Source: Novosphingobium indicum (GTDB lineage: Bacteria > Pseudomonadota > Alphaproteobacteria > Sphingomonadales > Sphingomonadaceae). Taken from it: a stretch of DNA of 64,000 nucleotides. The stretch lies in the NCBI RefSeq assembly GCF_014645195.1, contig NZ_BMLK01000019.1, forward strand, positions 26,319-90,318, read 5' to 3'. Positions within the stretch are counted from its first letter, which is position 1. Each line of letters begins with the position of its first letter. Below, one piece after another: positions 49,833-58,703 of this stretch. Below the pieces are notes generated by a model. That model was not told where the DNA came from and did no database searches. It saw only the letters and a list, made by a program, of their open reading frames with translations. A program made the translations under genes and the position numbers.

Positions 49833-50861
49833 ATGTACGCCAAATGGGTGTACAATTCAAGAACTGCCCGATTGAGCCTGATTGCAGGCCTCGGCTTGCA
49901 GATTCTGTCCCCTACTCCCGCACAGGCATCATCCTGCCCGGCAGGCACCGTGTTCAACCCGATCACCAAGGTGCGCTGGAACTGCATCTTCCCGATCACG
50001 ATCGGCGGCGTGCGTGTAGGCAGCACCGACAAGCTCTCGCGCGAGCTCGATGCCCAGTCTTCCTCGAAGCCGCTCTGCGCCTGCCGCAAGGGCGCGACCT
50101 TCTGGTTCGGGGTCAAGGTCAGCTTCTGGTCACCGAACCGCATGATCGATGTCGTGACCGAGCCGGGCTGCATGATGGCGCTGGGCGCCGATCTCATGCC
50201 CACCCATGGCCGCCTCCAGGGAAGCCAGAGTTCCATCTCGGATGGGACGAACACGCGCAAGATGTTCGCGCAGATGCACTACTACATCTCGCCGGTCTGG
50301 AAGATGCTCGACATGTTCACCGACCTGCCCTGTCTCAATGACGACGGCTTCGATGTCGCGATGATCACCGAGGTCCTGCCGACCTGGCAATCGGGAACGC
50401 TTGGCGCGATCATCCAGCCCGAAGGCATCCTTTTCGGAAATCCCGCGGCCGGGCTTGCCTGCATGGCCGACAGCGCCGCGGCGGCCGCAGGCAAGGTCAT
50501 CGATCCGCTGTTCTGGTGCATGGGTTCGTGGGGCGCGACCTACCCGGTCGCGGGCGACATCCATTTCGATGACAGTGTCGAGGCCTGGGCCGGCCTGGCC
50601 GCGCGCGGCACCTTCATGATGGGGCGCCTTGGCGCGCTTACCATTTCCTCGGCCGACGGCTGCTCGTTCATCCCCCAGCCCATCTGGACCAAGAGCCGCT
50701 ACAAGTACCAGCTCATGGAGCCGGTCAAGGGCGGTAGTTGCGTCAATGTCGGCCGGCCGGGCGCGCTGTGGTCATCGGCCAAGCATGCCCCGGGGCAGGA
50801 CAACGCCCAGTTCATGCTCTTCGAGAAAGTCATCTGCTGCGCCGGAGTGAGCACGCCATGA
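49833..50861 (+). CDS. traU: TraU-like mating-pair formation protein
   Basis: The 342-residue, Cys-rich protein has a signal peptide (residues about 11-32, ending AQAS) and the TraU features: CPAGTVFNPITKVRWNCIFPI, LCACRKGATFWFGVKVSFWSPNRMI, VTEPGC, and the C-terminal PGQDNAQFMLFEKVICCAG. It is needed for DNA transfer and stable pili. It starts at ATG 49833 with AACTTGACC upstream. The preceding toxin-antitoxin breaks the operon, so a separate promoter or read-through is needed. Confidence 0.9.
   Translation: MYAKWVYNSRTARLSLIAGLGLQILSPTPAQASSCPAGTVFNPITKVRWNCIFPITIGGVRVGSTDKLSRELDAQSSSKPLCACRKGATFWFGVKVSFWSPNRMIDVVTEPGCMMALGADLMPTHGRLQGSQSSISDGTNTRKMFAQMHYYISPVWKMLDMFTDLPCLNDDGFDVAMITEVLPTWQSGTLGAIIQPEGILFGNPAAGLACMADSAAAAAGKVIDPLFWCMGSWGATYPVAGDIHFDDSVEAWAGLAARGTFMMGRLGALTISSADGCSFIPQPIWTKSRYKYQLMEPVKGGSCVNVGRPGALWSSAKHAPGQDNAQFMLFEKVICCAGVSTP
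49834..49854. promoter_or_regulatory. Candidate TacA operator overlapping the start of traU
   Basis: TGTAC, 11 bases, GTACA forms an inverted repeat directly upstream of the antitoxin gene and within the first codons of traU. It also flanks a possible minus-strand promoter (TTGAAT, 17 bases, TACATA, weak match). Autoregulation by the RHH antitoxin here would also cover traU's 5' end. Confidence 0.35.
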
Positions 50862-51148
50862 ACGCTCGCCCGGCAGGCACCATCCTCAAACCTCATTCCG
50901 CGTGCGACCCGTCCCCGCAATGGTCTGCCCGCCACAGCCACGAAGGCTGCCGGAACGCGCGCGGAACAGGAGCGGCCTTGCCTGCCCCCCGGCAGGGCCG
51001 CTCCACCCCCGGCCGGCACGGCCGCAGGCGGATTTCCGGGACGTTCCTCCTCTCAACCGTCCCGGGCTGCGCCGCGGCCGTGCCGGCCAACCTTGCTTGT
51101 CACAATTCGGGCAGCAGCGGGTTCGTCTCCAGCGGGCACGGCCAATGA
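50858..51148 (+). CDS. Small ORF bridging traU and traN
   Basis: The 96-residue ORF begins in an ATGA overlap with the traU stop and ends in an ATGA overlap with the traN start. Codon third positions are mostly G or C. The product is Arg/Gly/Pro-rich with one weakly hydrophobic segment (about residues 59-80) and four Cys; no family is recognised. The double coupling argues that it is translated, but it may be only a read-through linker. Confidence 0.45.
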   Translation: MNARPAGTILKPHSACDPSPQWSARHSHEGCRNARGTGAALPAPRQGRSTPGRHGRRRISGTFLLSTVPGCAAAVPANLACHNSGSSGFVSSGHGQ

Positions 51149-53073
51149 GAACCTGGCCCCGCCTCGCTGCCGGCACGATCCTGCTGCTTCCCGCCACCCT
51201 TCAGGCACAGAGCGTCGAGGAGCGCGCCAGAACCGAGGCCAGCGCATCGCGCGCTAAGACCGGGAGCAGCGATGTGCTGCTCGAAACTTACGTGACGCCT
51301 GCCATGAGCGGAGGGGCCGTGACGACGATCGATGGAAGCAAGACGTTCACGCCCACGATTGCCTGTCAGAAAAGCGCGAAACTGCTCGAAGTCCTGATCC
51401 AGCCTGCGGCAACCGGAGACATCGGTCTCGTCCAGGTTTCGCGCGACAAGGACTTGGACGGCGCCTTCGATACGTCGTCGAACTTGCCCGTTCCAGTCTC
51501 GGGCATCTGCGCCAATGGCGTGCTCTCCTGCGATCCCGGCACCTGGGCAAATTGCCGCGCGTTCCGCTGGGACGTGGATGCCGCAAATGACCTGAAGCTC
51601 ACCGAGGTCCAGATGCCCGAACTTGCCGGATGCTACTGCGTCAACAACAGCTGCGGCAGCAATCTCGTTTTCAGCAATCTGGCGACCGTACTCAAGGACC
51701 TGGGCGGTGGCATGGTGGGCGCGCTCACCACCGCCTTCCCGGCGATTGGGGTGGCCGAGGCGCGGATCAACGGCCCCGTCATCGATTATGTCGGGGCGCT
51801 GATGACCAGCTGCACGGGTGGCGATACCACCGAGGAGACGGCCTACCGGGACAATCCCACGGCCATCGGCGGCGATGCCTTTGCCCTCAGCTCCACGAAC
51901 TCCGTTTTCCAGGCTCTGCAAGGCTCGGCGGCCGGATCCGGCAAGGCCGAAGTGACACGCTCCTGCTCGATCAGCCGGGACATCACTATCCGGTCCTGGG
52001 ATTTCGATGATATTCTCGGCGTTTCCGGCGCGGTCCAGTCGGTGACGAGTTGCGGCACGAACTGCCGCCGCTACCGGATGGGCGGCGACGGCGCCTGCGG
52101 AGCCAATCCTCCCTTCTATACCGCGACATTCGACGTCCATGAGCCCGAACGGCTGACCTCTGCCCGGATCGTCGAAATGGGCGCCGAAGACTGGGTCCAG
52201 GGCCGCGTCAATGGCGTAATCGTGGGCTCGGCGGGCAAGCGCCCCTGGCTTACCGAAGGTCTGCCTTCAGGCGACTGCCGGATCAGCGGCAGCGCCTGGT
52301 ACAACCGGACAAGCATCGACATCACGCCGCAACTGAAGGAGGGCGAGACCAGCGTTGCCGCGCGGGTTCGCGCGGGCGGCGGCGGGCGTTGGGGCTACAT
52401 CGATGTCGAAGTCGAGGCTCAGACAGGATGCGAAGTCAGCGAGAGGTTGATCGACCTTTGCGCCGCTAACGCCGCTGACGGCAATTGCCGCCTCTACAGC
52501 GAGAGCGTCGATGGGGTGGACACGGTCGTGAACGGCGTAGGCACCGGCCTTCGTCCCCTGCCCCAGACACGACTCTTCGGAACCGGCGCCTGTACGTTCC
52601 AGTTCGCCCGCGACTTCTTTACGCGCGATCGGCAATACCGCTGCATCGTTGACAGCGCCGCGCTGCCCGAGCCCGATCTCGGCCGCGGCGCCTATATCAT
52701 CGACCATTCGACCGAGACCCTGCTGGCCGATCGCCAGACCGCGGCCGATGGCACCGTCACGACATCAACGCAGCCCTTCAGTCTGCCGGACCGGGGTTCG
52801 GTGCCAGCCTGCGAAATGATCTGCAAGACGCGCGCTCCCCGGGCCAATACCGATGCCGCGCCTGACGGCGTCGTCGGCACCAAACAGAACGATCCTGCAG
52901 GGTTCGACACCTTCTACCACGTGTGCGACAGTGCCAATGTCTGCCCCACGGACCCCGGTGAAGAGATTGAAAGCGCCTGCGGCTGCCTCGACGATTTTCC
53001 CGAGGCGGTGGTCATGATGCAGACCGTGCGGCTCGCAGGCCAGGACATGGTCTGCACGAGCACCGGGCAATGA
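51145..53073 (+). CDS. traN: TraN mating-pair stabilisation protein, N-terminal part
   Basis: This 642-residue protein has a signal peptide (residues 1-22) and many Cys in pairs, with CSISRDITIRSWDFDD, RVNGVIVGSAG and ITPQLKEGETSVAARVRAGGGGRWGYIDVEVEAQTGC, a pattern of the central TraN region. TraN contacts the recipient outer membrane. The C-terminal conserved Cys-rich region of normal TraN is absent here and encoded instead by the next gene. Start overlaps the preceding ORF. Confidence 0.8.
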   Translation: MRTWPRLAAGTILLLPATLQAQSVEERARTEASASRAKTGSSDVLLETYVTPAMSGGAVTTIDGSKTFTPTIACQKSAKLLEVLIQPAATGDIGLVQVSRDKDLDGAFDTSSNLPVPVSGICANGVLSCDPGTWANCRAFRWDVDAANDLKLTEVQMPELAGCYCVNNSCGSNLVFSNLATVLKDLGGGMVGALTTAFPAIGVAEARINGPVIDYVGALMTSCTGGDTTEETAYRDNPTAIGGDAFALSSTNSVFQALQGSAAGSGKAEVTRSCSISRDITIRSWDFDDILGVSGAVQSVTSCGTNCRRYRMGGDGACGANPPFYTATFDVHEPERLTSARIVEMGAEDWVQGRVNGVIVGSAGKRPWLTEGLPSGDCRISGSAWYNRTSIDITPQLKEGETSVAARVRAGGGGRWGYIDVEVEAQTGCEVSERLIDLCAANAADGNCRLYSESVDGVDTVVNGVGTGLRPLPQTRLFGTGACTFQFARDFFTRDRQYRCIVDSAALPEPDLGRGAYIIDHSTETLLADRQTAADGTVTTSTQPFSLPDRGSVPACEMICKTRAPRANTDAAPDGVVGTKQNDPAGFDTFYHVCDSANVCPTDPGEEIESACGCLDDFPEAVVMMQTVRLAGQDMVCTSTGQ

Positions 53074-54146
53074 GAAGCTCCCCTCTCCTCCTTGCCCTCA
53101 TGGCAAGCGCGAGCTTCGCGTTCGCAACACCTGCCCATGCAGATGCGCTTTGCGCCGCGGATCTCAATAGCAACGGCGATGCCGCCGATCCCGGGGAGAC
53201 CGCCAGCTGCCTTGCGACCGCCAACGGGAGCTGGCTTTGCCCGATCGAAGCGGTGCAATGCGTGTCGGACGCGGCCGGGGCCTACACCTGCCCGCTCGGA
53301 GGCCAGTTGCCCTGCGAGATACCTGCCGCAGGTGGCACCCCCTCCTGCTCGCCGCACAGTTGCCTCGATATCGGTACCACGCCGATTGTCGAGGAACCGG
53401 CCATGAACGATCCCGGCGTGCCTGCCGATGGGCAAGTCGATGCGGACGGCAATTGCCTCGCGCAAATCGAGATCTTTTCCGGGCGCGCCATGCGCTGCCG
53501 CCCACCGGGTCTTTCCGACACCTTCCAGAACTGCTGCAAGGACAAGGGCAAGATCGTCAAGGACGGCATGGGCTCGTCCGTCGCCTCTATCGGCACCAAG
53601 ATCGCCGTCGCCAAGGGCGTCTTCACCGGAATGAAAGCCGCCTATACCGCATTTCAGGCCGGGGCTACGGCCAGCGAAGCGGCCAGTGCCGGGGCGAACG
53701 CGCTTATCGTCGGGATAGATCCAACCTCGATCGCGATCAGCCTTGCCGTCAATTTCATGATCGAGGTCCTGCTCGCCGGGTGCGACCAGGAAGACATGGA
53801 GACCGGGATGCTGCGCGGCTCGGACATGTGCCACGAAGTCGGCACCTACTGTTCCTCGAAGATCCTGGGCGTCTGTGTCCAGAAGGCCAAAGGACACTGC
53901 TGCTTCAACACCCGGCTTGGCCGCATCATCCAGGAACAGGGGCGCCCGCAGCTCATCGCCTTCAACGAGATTGGCTGGGGAACACCCAAAAATCCCTACT
54001 GCCGCGGCTTCACGCCGGAAGAGTTCCAGGCCCTCGATTTTTCAAAGATGGACCTCTCCGAATACTACTCGGACATCGAGGTCCGCACCCAGAGCGAGAT
54101 CAAGATCGATATGGAGGCAAGGATCGATGCCTACTTCCAGCCCTGA
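53070..54146 (+). CDS. TraN C-terminal part encoded as a separate protein
   Basis: The 358-residue protein has its own signal peptide (residues 1-24, ending AHA). It carries the conserved Cys-rich C-terminus of TraN: CCKDKGK, CHEVGTYCSSKILGVCVQKAKGHCCFNTRLGRIIQEQGRPQL, and CRGFTPEEFQALDFSKMDLSEYY. The start overlaps the previous gene's stop in ATGA. It is therefore a split TraN whose halves are each exported, or one half has become independent. Confidence 0.8.
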   Translation: MRSSPLLLALMASASFAFATPAHADALCAADLNSNGDAADPGETASCLATANGSWLCPIEAVQCVSDAAGAYTCPLGGQLPCEIPAAGGTPSCSPHSCLDIGTTPIVEEPAMNDPGVPADGQVDADGNCLAQIEIFSGRAMRCRPPGLSDTFQNCCKDKGKIVKDGMGSSVASIGTKIAVAKGVFTGMKAAYTAFQAGATASEAASAGANALIVGIDPTSIAISLAVNFMIEVLLAGCDQEDMETGMLRGSDMCHEVGTYCSSKILGVCVQKAKGHCCFNTRLGRIIQEQGRPQLIAFNEIGWGTPKNPYCRGFTPEEFQALDFSKMDLSEYYSDIEVRTQSEIKIDMEARIDAYFQP

Positions 54147-55140
54147 GCCCATTACGTATTTGACTGATACCGGGCTGCGAACGGGCGCGTTCTGCGCTTC
54201 CGGTGCTCACGTACTGGAAGTACGCTGCGCGCCGGTTCTCGAACACACCCATTCTCGCTCCGGTCTGAGCCAAATCCGAAATGGGCGCACCCTTGCGTTG
54301 TTAGTCCTGTCGCTTTTTGTACCGGCTATTCCTGCTCTATCCGCGGAAGCTCCATCAAATGCAGATCCGCAAAAGGACAGTCCGGTCGCACAGCAGGGCG
54401 ATGCGGCCATGGACCGCCTGAAGGAGGCCGTGAGCCGGCGGAAGGCGGATACCGCATCGGGACCAACCGCGCTCCCGGACCTGCCTGACGAAGAGCGACG
54501 CCGGGCCTTCGATGGTCTGCGGGCGCGGACACCTTCGCCGGAACTGGAAGCGCGGGCGCGTCAGGGACTCGAGGCAGCGCGCGAGGGTGTGGCGAGAGAG
54601 CGCGAGGCAATGGCGCGGCGCATGGCACAGGCGTTGGGGCTGGACGCGCCCGATGCCGTTGCCCTCGCGGATGCCGTGCGAGTCCCGACGACCGGAAGCT
54701 GGGTGCCGGTGCTGTTCGTCTCGTCGTCCATGCCGATTGATGTGCTGCGCACTTACGCAGGCCAGCTCGAGAAAGCGGGCGGGGTCATGGCGTTTCGCGG
54801 AATGCCGGGCGGGCTGACGCGTGTCGGGCCGATGGCGAAGCTTTCCGCCGAAATCCTGCGCCTCGATCCGGGCTGTGAAGGGCCGGCCTGCGCGATGCGG
54901 GGCGTCCAGATCATCGTCGATCCGCTGGTGTTTCGCCAGCACGGCGTCACGCGCGTGCCCGCCCTCGCCATGATCCCGGGCGATCCGGCCCAGCCCTATT
55001 GCGAAAGGGACGACGACGCGCCGGTAAGCCCGCATCTGGTCTATGGCGATGCAGCGCTTTCCGGACTGCTTGGCGAATACGCCCGCCTCGGCGGTAAAAT
55101 GGAGGTGCGCGATGCTGAAGCTCGCCTGGAAAACCGCTAG
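54127..55140 (+). CDS. trbC: TrbC-like pilus assembly protein
   Basis: The C-terminal half holds the TrbC domain: SWVPVLFVSSSMPIDVLRTYAGQLEKAGGVMAFRGMPGG and CAMRGVQIIVDPLVFRQHGVTRVPALAM. It works with TraW and TraU in the periplasm. The start is uncertain: ATG at 54127 (337 residues) overlaps the TraN C-part, and the signal peptide only begins near residue 52, so initiation downstream at a rare codon is possible. The 54160-54360 stretch is less GC-rich than its surroundings. Confidence 0.8.
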   Translation: MPTSSPEPITYLTDTGLRTGAFCASGAHVLEVRCAPVLEHTHSRSGLSQIRNGRTLALLVLSLFVPAIPALSAEAPSNADPQKDSPVAQQGDAAMDRLKEAVSRRKADTASGPTALPDLPDEERRRAFDGLRARTPSPELEARARQGLEAAREGVAREREAMARRMAQALGLDAPDAVALADAVRVPTTGSWVPVLFVSSSMPIDVLRTYAGQLEKAGGVMAFRGMPGGLTRVGPMAKLSAEILRLDPGCEGPACAMRGVQIIVDPLVFRQHGVTRVPALAMIPGDPAQPYCERDDDAPVSPHLVYGDAALSGLLGEYARLGGKMEVRDAEARLENR

Positions 55141-55720
55141 GTCCGCCTGGCCCGCGTTGCGCGAGCTGCCGCTGCGCGCTGCCGTGGCGCTGGGAAGCGC
55201 AGGGCTGGGCGAGCCGGTGCGCCCCGCCCGGCTCTGGAAAGCCTACGCGATCGTCCTTCCGATAGGGCTCCTCGCCTGCTGGGCCATCCCGCAGGTCACC
55301 TGGGTCATGAGCCCCTCGATCCCCGCCATCGCGGTGCGCGCCGATCCCGGTCATATCCGCAAGGGAGACTTCGTCATGTTCACCCTCTCGCATCCGCTCG
55401 CAGGGCCCGAACCTGTCAGCGTGACCAAGGAAGCGCTGTGCCTGCCCGGCGAGAGGATCACCATGGTCGAACGCCCCTCGATGCAGCCTTCCCTGCAAGC
55501 AGGCACCCGGGATGGCTGGTACTACTGCAACGGCGAGCTCCTGGGCATTTCCAAGCCGGCCGGCCGCAATGGCCAGACGCTCAAGCACTGGATTCCGGCG
55601 GAACCACACATTCCCGAAGGCATGATCTATGTCGGCTCGCCCCATCCCGACGGCTTCGACAGCCGCTATTATGGACCTGTCGCAATCAGCCGCCTCACCC
55701 GCATGAGGAAAGTGCTGTGA
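55112..55720 (+). CDS. S26-family peptidase (TrhF/TraF-like)
   Basis: The 202-residue protein has an N-terminal membrane segment (residues about 46-64) and a signal-peptidase-like fold, with the putative nucleophile Ser in WVMSPSIPAIAV and the C-terminal motif VGSPHPDGFDSRYYGPVAISRL typical of TraF/S26C peptidases. It likely matures the pilin at 41195. ATG at 55112 is used; it overlaps trbC and the next gene. Confidence 0.8.
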   Translation: MLKLAWKTARSAWPALRELPLRAAVALGSAGLGEPVRPARLWKAYAIVLPIGLLACWAIPQVTWVMSPSIPAIAVRADPGHIRKGDFVMFTLSHPLAGPEPVSVTKEALCLPGERITMVERPSMQPSLQAGTRDGWYYCNGELLGISKPAGRNGQTLKHWIPAEPHIPEGMIYVGSPHPDGFDSRYYGPVAISRLTRMRKVL

Positions 55721-56634
55721 ACACGCGCGCTCGGCCATTCCCGCCGCTACTGGCAACAGCCTTGGCGCTGACCCTGCCGCCTCCCGCACTCGCGCAGCAA
55801 GGTGCCGGGCCCCTCGAGGTCAAGCAGGGCTACTGGTGGTATGCGCCGCCTCCCAAACCCGAACAGCAAAAGCCGGATGAAGGCGATCCGCTGGCCAGGC
55901 CTGTCATTCCGCCCATGGCCGAACTTGCGAGCTGGACACCGCCCCGCATCCGCAAGCTGATCGAGGACCAGCGCGACTATGCCGCGACCGTGCTCACCGT
56001 CGAGGCCGTTGCCGATTTCTGGCGCCTCGAGGACTTTGCCCGGCGCAAGGCCCGCGCCTTTGCCGGGCTCACCCAGATCGCCATGCTGCAGAACCCGGCG
56101 CTGAATTCCAAGTCCGCCAACCCGATGGTGGGCGATGCGAGGGCCGAGCTGACCGCCCACAAGGATCAGGTCCGGCAGCGCTATTTGCGCGCGCGCGCCA
56201 ATGAATTCGCGCTCGTCATGTTCTCGCGCACCACCTGCGGCTACTGCCGTGTGCAGTGGCCCATCGTCCAGCGTTTCCAGGACGATATGGGCTGGCAGGT
56301 CACGCTGATGGACCTCGACCGCCGCCCGGACCTGGGTGCACGCTTCGGGGTCGAGGTCACCCCGACCACGATGATCATTCGCAGGAACAGTTCGCAAAGG
56401 ATGGTCATTGCCGCCGGTATCGAGGCTTATCCCAACCTCGCCCAGATGGCCTACCAGGCCGTGAAGCTCCTGACCGGCGACATCCGCCCCGAGCAGTTCA
56501 TGACGGGCGCGGGCGAGGAAGGCGGTTTCTTCGATGCCCTTTCCGCCGGCCCGATTGCCGCAAGCGATCCGCGTGCGCTGTCCCGGGACCTGGAAATGAG
56601 CGATGTGCCTGCCGCTGGGGGGGCTGGTGAATGA
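55717..56634 (+). CDS. traF: TraF pilus assembly protein (thioredoxin-like)
   Basis: The 305-residue periplasmic protein has a signal peptide (residues 1-27) and a C-terminal thioredoxin fold with active-site CGYC (Cys174, Cys177) and the cis-Pro region VEVTPTTMI. This is the F-type TraF with an intact redox site, as in many systems other than F itself. GTG start overlaps the preceding stop. It probably assists disulfide formation in TraU, TraN and TraH. Confidence 0.88.
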   Translation: MNTRARPFPPLLATALALTLPPPALAQQGAGPLEVKQGYWWYAPPPKPEQQKPDEGDPLARPVIPPMAELASWTPPRIRKLIEDQRDYAATVLTVEAVADFWRLEDFARRKARAFAGLTQIAMLQNPALNSKSANPMVGDARAELTAHKDQVRQRYLRARANEFALVMFSRTTCGYCRVQWPIVQRFQDDMGWQVTLMDLDRRPDLGARFGVEVTPTTMIIRRNSSQRMVIAAGIEAYPNLAQMAYQAVKLLTGDIRPEQFMTGAGEEGGFFDALSAGPIAASDPRALSRDLEMSDVPAAGGAGE

Positions 56635-57221
56635 AACGAGCAGCACGCCTCCTGCTCCCGGTCATGGCTGCCTCCTGCCTGGCCGCGCCTGGCCCTTCCA
56701 GCCGGGCCAGGCCTGCGACGCGCGAGGATGCAAGGGCCGCGGCAATCCATCCGGTTGCCGACCCCTCGCAAATGCAAGCCTGGCTTGCACGTGTGCCGGT
56801 CACCCGAGACTTTCCTCCCGACTTTGCCGGATCGCTGCACGCTTATGCGCCGGCCTTCGTGATCGAGATGAGCACCGCGCCAGGATGCCTGCCGTGCGCC
56901 GATCTCTGGAGCAAACTGGGCACGCTGCGCCGGCACTATGGCTGGCAGGTGCGCACGCTATCGCGCGAGGACGCGCTGCTACGCTCGGGCCGGCTTGGTC
57001 TGCCCTGGGTCGGCCATCCCGTCGCCTGGGTCCGGCCGATCGACGATCCTTCCCGCATGGTACCCATCGCGATCGGCACCGATCATGCGCCCAACCTTGC
57101 CCGCAACGTCTGGCTTGCCGCGCGCATGCTGACCGGCGTGCGCGCTCAGGTCGGCGTACGCGCGCTTTCCAGGTTTACCGGGATCGTGGGCGCAAGCCCG
57201 GCGACCCGCAACCATCGCTGA
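56631..57221 (+). CDS. Thioredoxin-like periplasmic protein of the tra operon
   Basis: The 196-residue protein has a signal peptide (about residues 1-25) and a C-x-x-C motif GCLPC (Cys86, Cys89) in a thioredoxin-like context. It is the second such protein next to traF and may work with it, or with DsbC, in the oxidative folding of the Cys-rich secretion proteins. Homology to a named Tra protein is not evident. Overlaps traF by 4 bases. Confidence 0.7.
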   Translation: MKRAARLLLPVMAASCLAAPGPSSRARPATREDARAAAIHPVADPSQMQAWLARVPVTRDFPPDFAGSLHAYAPAFVIEMSTAPGCLPCADLWSKLGTLRRHYGWQVRTLSREDALLRSGRLGLPWVGHPVAWVRPIDDPSRMVPIAIGTDHAPNLARNVWLAARMLTGVRAQVGVRALSRFTGIVGASPATRNHR

Positions 57222-57281
57222 GGGACCGTTCATGGCGGGCCGGTCCCTTACTCCATTGGCACGAACAGAAAGAGCCCCGCC

Positions 57282-58703
57282 ATGGCCCAGCCCCTCGCCC
57301 GCCTGAACATTGCCGCAGCCGCGTTGCTCGCCTCCTGCGCCGTAAGCTCACCAGCCCATGCCCAGAGCTGGGCCGAATCATGGTTCAACAATGTCACCTA
57401 CACCAGTCCCGGCAGCTTCGAGGACCAGACCCGCGGCTATGTGACCGCCGGTGGCATGTCGGGCCGGGTCGATGTTCATAGCGACTACCTGACCAGCCTG
57501 ACGCTGCCCAAGATCAAGGCGGGATGCGGCGGTATCGACATGTTCCTGGGCGGCATGTCCTTCCTCGACCCGGACTACCTCGTCCAGAAACTGGAAAGCA
57601 TCCTTCAGGCCGCGCCCGCCGTCGCCTTCCAGTACCTGCTCGAGACCCTCGATGAAAAGATGGGCAACATCATCTCCAAGATGGAAGCGGCGACCAACTT
57701 CCTCAACTCGATCCAGGTGAACGATTGCCGGCTTGCGAGCCGCATGGTCCAGATCGCTAGGGGCGATGACAACATGTCGGGCATCATCGAGGAGATGACC
57801 GGCTACAAGTCAGTGAAGGAAGGCTTTGCCAAGAGCTACCAGCAGAGCCGCGAGAAGATCGAGGCCAACGCCAACAACCCGACCGAGGACCTGAAGGACG
57901 CGCTGGCCAACTGTCCGGCCGAAGTCACTGAGATCTTCCGCACCGGATCGCTGCTGTCCCATGCCGCAACGCGTGTAGGCGCGGGTGACTGGGCCAGCGT
58001 CATGCGCGCCCGGGTCGGCGACGTTTACATGCGCTGGGACGCGGCGGACAAGGTGCCGCTCTTCTCGGCGATCCCGGCCTGCCCGCACCAGGACACGGAA
58101 AGCGTCGAGGATTTCCTCACCGGCAAGGTCCAGCGCCGCGCGCTCAACATTCCGGCCACGGCCGCCGACTGCTCGGCAGGAACCGGCAAGGGTGCTCTCG
58201 AACTGGCGCGCGAGCGCATGGAAGCGATCGCCGGCAAGATCAGGTCCCGCAGTGCGCTTACGGCCGACGAACGCCAGTTCGTCGCCAATATCCGTACCCT
58301 GCCCGTCTACCGCATGCTCGAATGGGGTGTGCGCCAGGGCGTGCCGGACTCCGTGATTGCCGATACCGACGAACTGGTTGCCCTCACCCTCGCCTACCAG
58401 ATGCTCAATGACCTCACCCGCAGCATCGACTTTGCCGTGTCCAACGCCGAGCGCGGCGCCAATGCGGCAGGCGTGGCCGATGCCGCCAATACCAATCTGT
58501 GCCAGACCCGCATTCTCACCAAGGGCATCGAACAGCTTCGCGGATTGCGCGAGGAGGTCCTGCGCCAGCGCGCGCAGATGCGCCAAAGCTACATGGCAGC
58601 GCTCGATGCCGCCAACCTCTCGGCCAATTACGCTGGCCTCGTCCGCCAGCGTGACCGCGACGCGCGCGATGCGGCCGGCGCCGCCGCAGCCCCGGGCCGG
58701 TGA
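57282..58703 (+). CDS. traH: TraH pilus assembly protein
   Basis: The 473-residue protein has a signal peptide (residues 1-27, ending AHAQ) and TraH features: GGMSGRVDVHSDYLTSLTLPKIKAGCGGIDMFLGGMSFLDPDYLV, then the helical central part. It contributes to the periplasmic complex with TraF and TraU. It is followed by traG with a 4-base overlap, as in other F-type clusters. Confidence 0.9.
   Translation: MAQPLARLNIAAAALLASCAVSSPAHAQSWAESWFNNVTYTSPGSFEDQTRGYVTAGGMSGRVDVHSDYLTSLTLPKIKAGCGGIDMFLGGMSFLDPDYLVQKLESILQAAPAVAFQYLLETLDEKMGNIISKMEAATNFLNSIQVNDCRLASRMVQIARGDDNMSGIIEEMTGYKSVKEGFAKSYQQSREKIEANANNPTEDLKDALANCPAEVTEIFRTGSLLSHAATRVGAGDWASVMRARVGDVYMRWDAADKVPLFSAIPACPHQDTESVEDFLTGKVQRRALNIPATAADCSAGTGKGALELARERMEAIAGKIRSRSALTADERQFVANIRTLPVYRMLEWGVRQGVPDSVIADTDELVALTLAYQMLNDLTRSIDFAVSNAERGANAAGVADAANTNLCQTRILTKGIEQLRGLREEVLRQRAQMRQSYMAALDAANLSANYAGLVRQRDRDARDAAGAAAAPGR

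Noticed and set aside
50738..50857. Upstream extension of the small ORF 50858-51148 into traU
   Set aside because: It overlaps traU coding sequence entirely; only the part beginning at the coupled ATG was kept.
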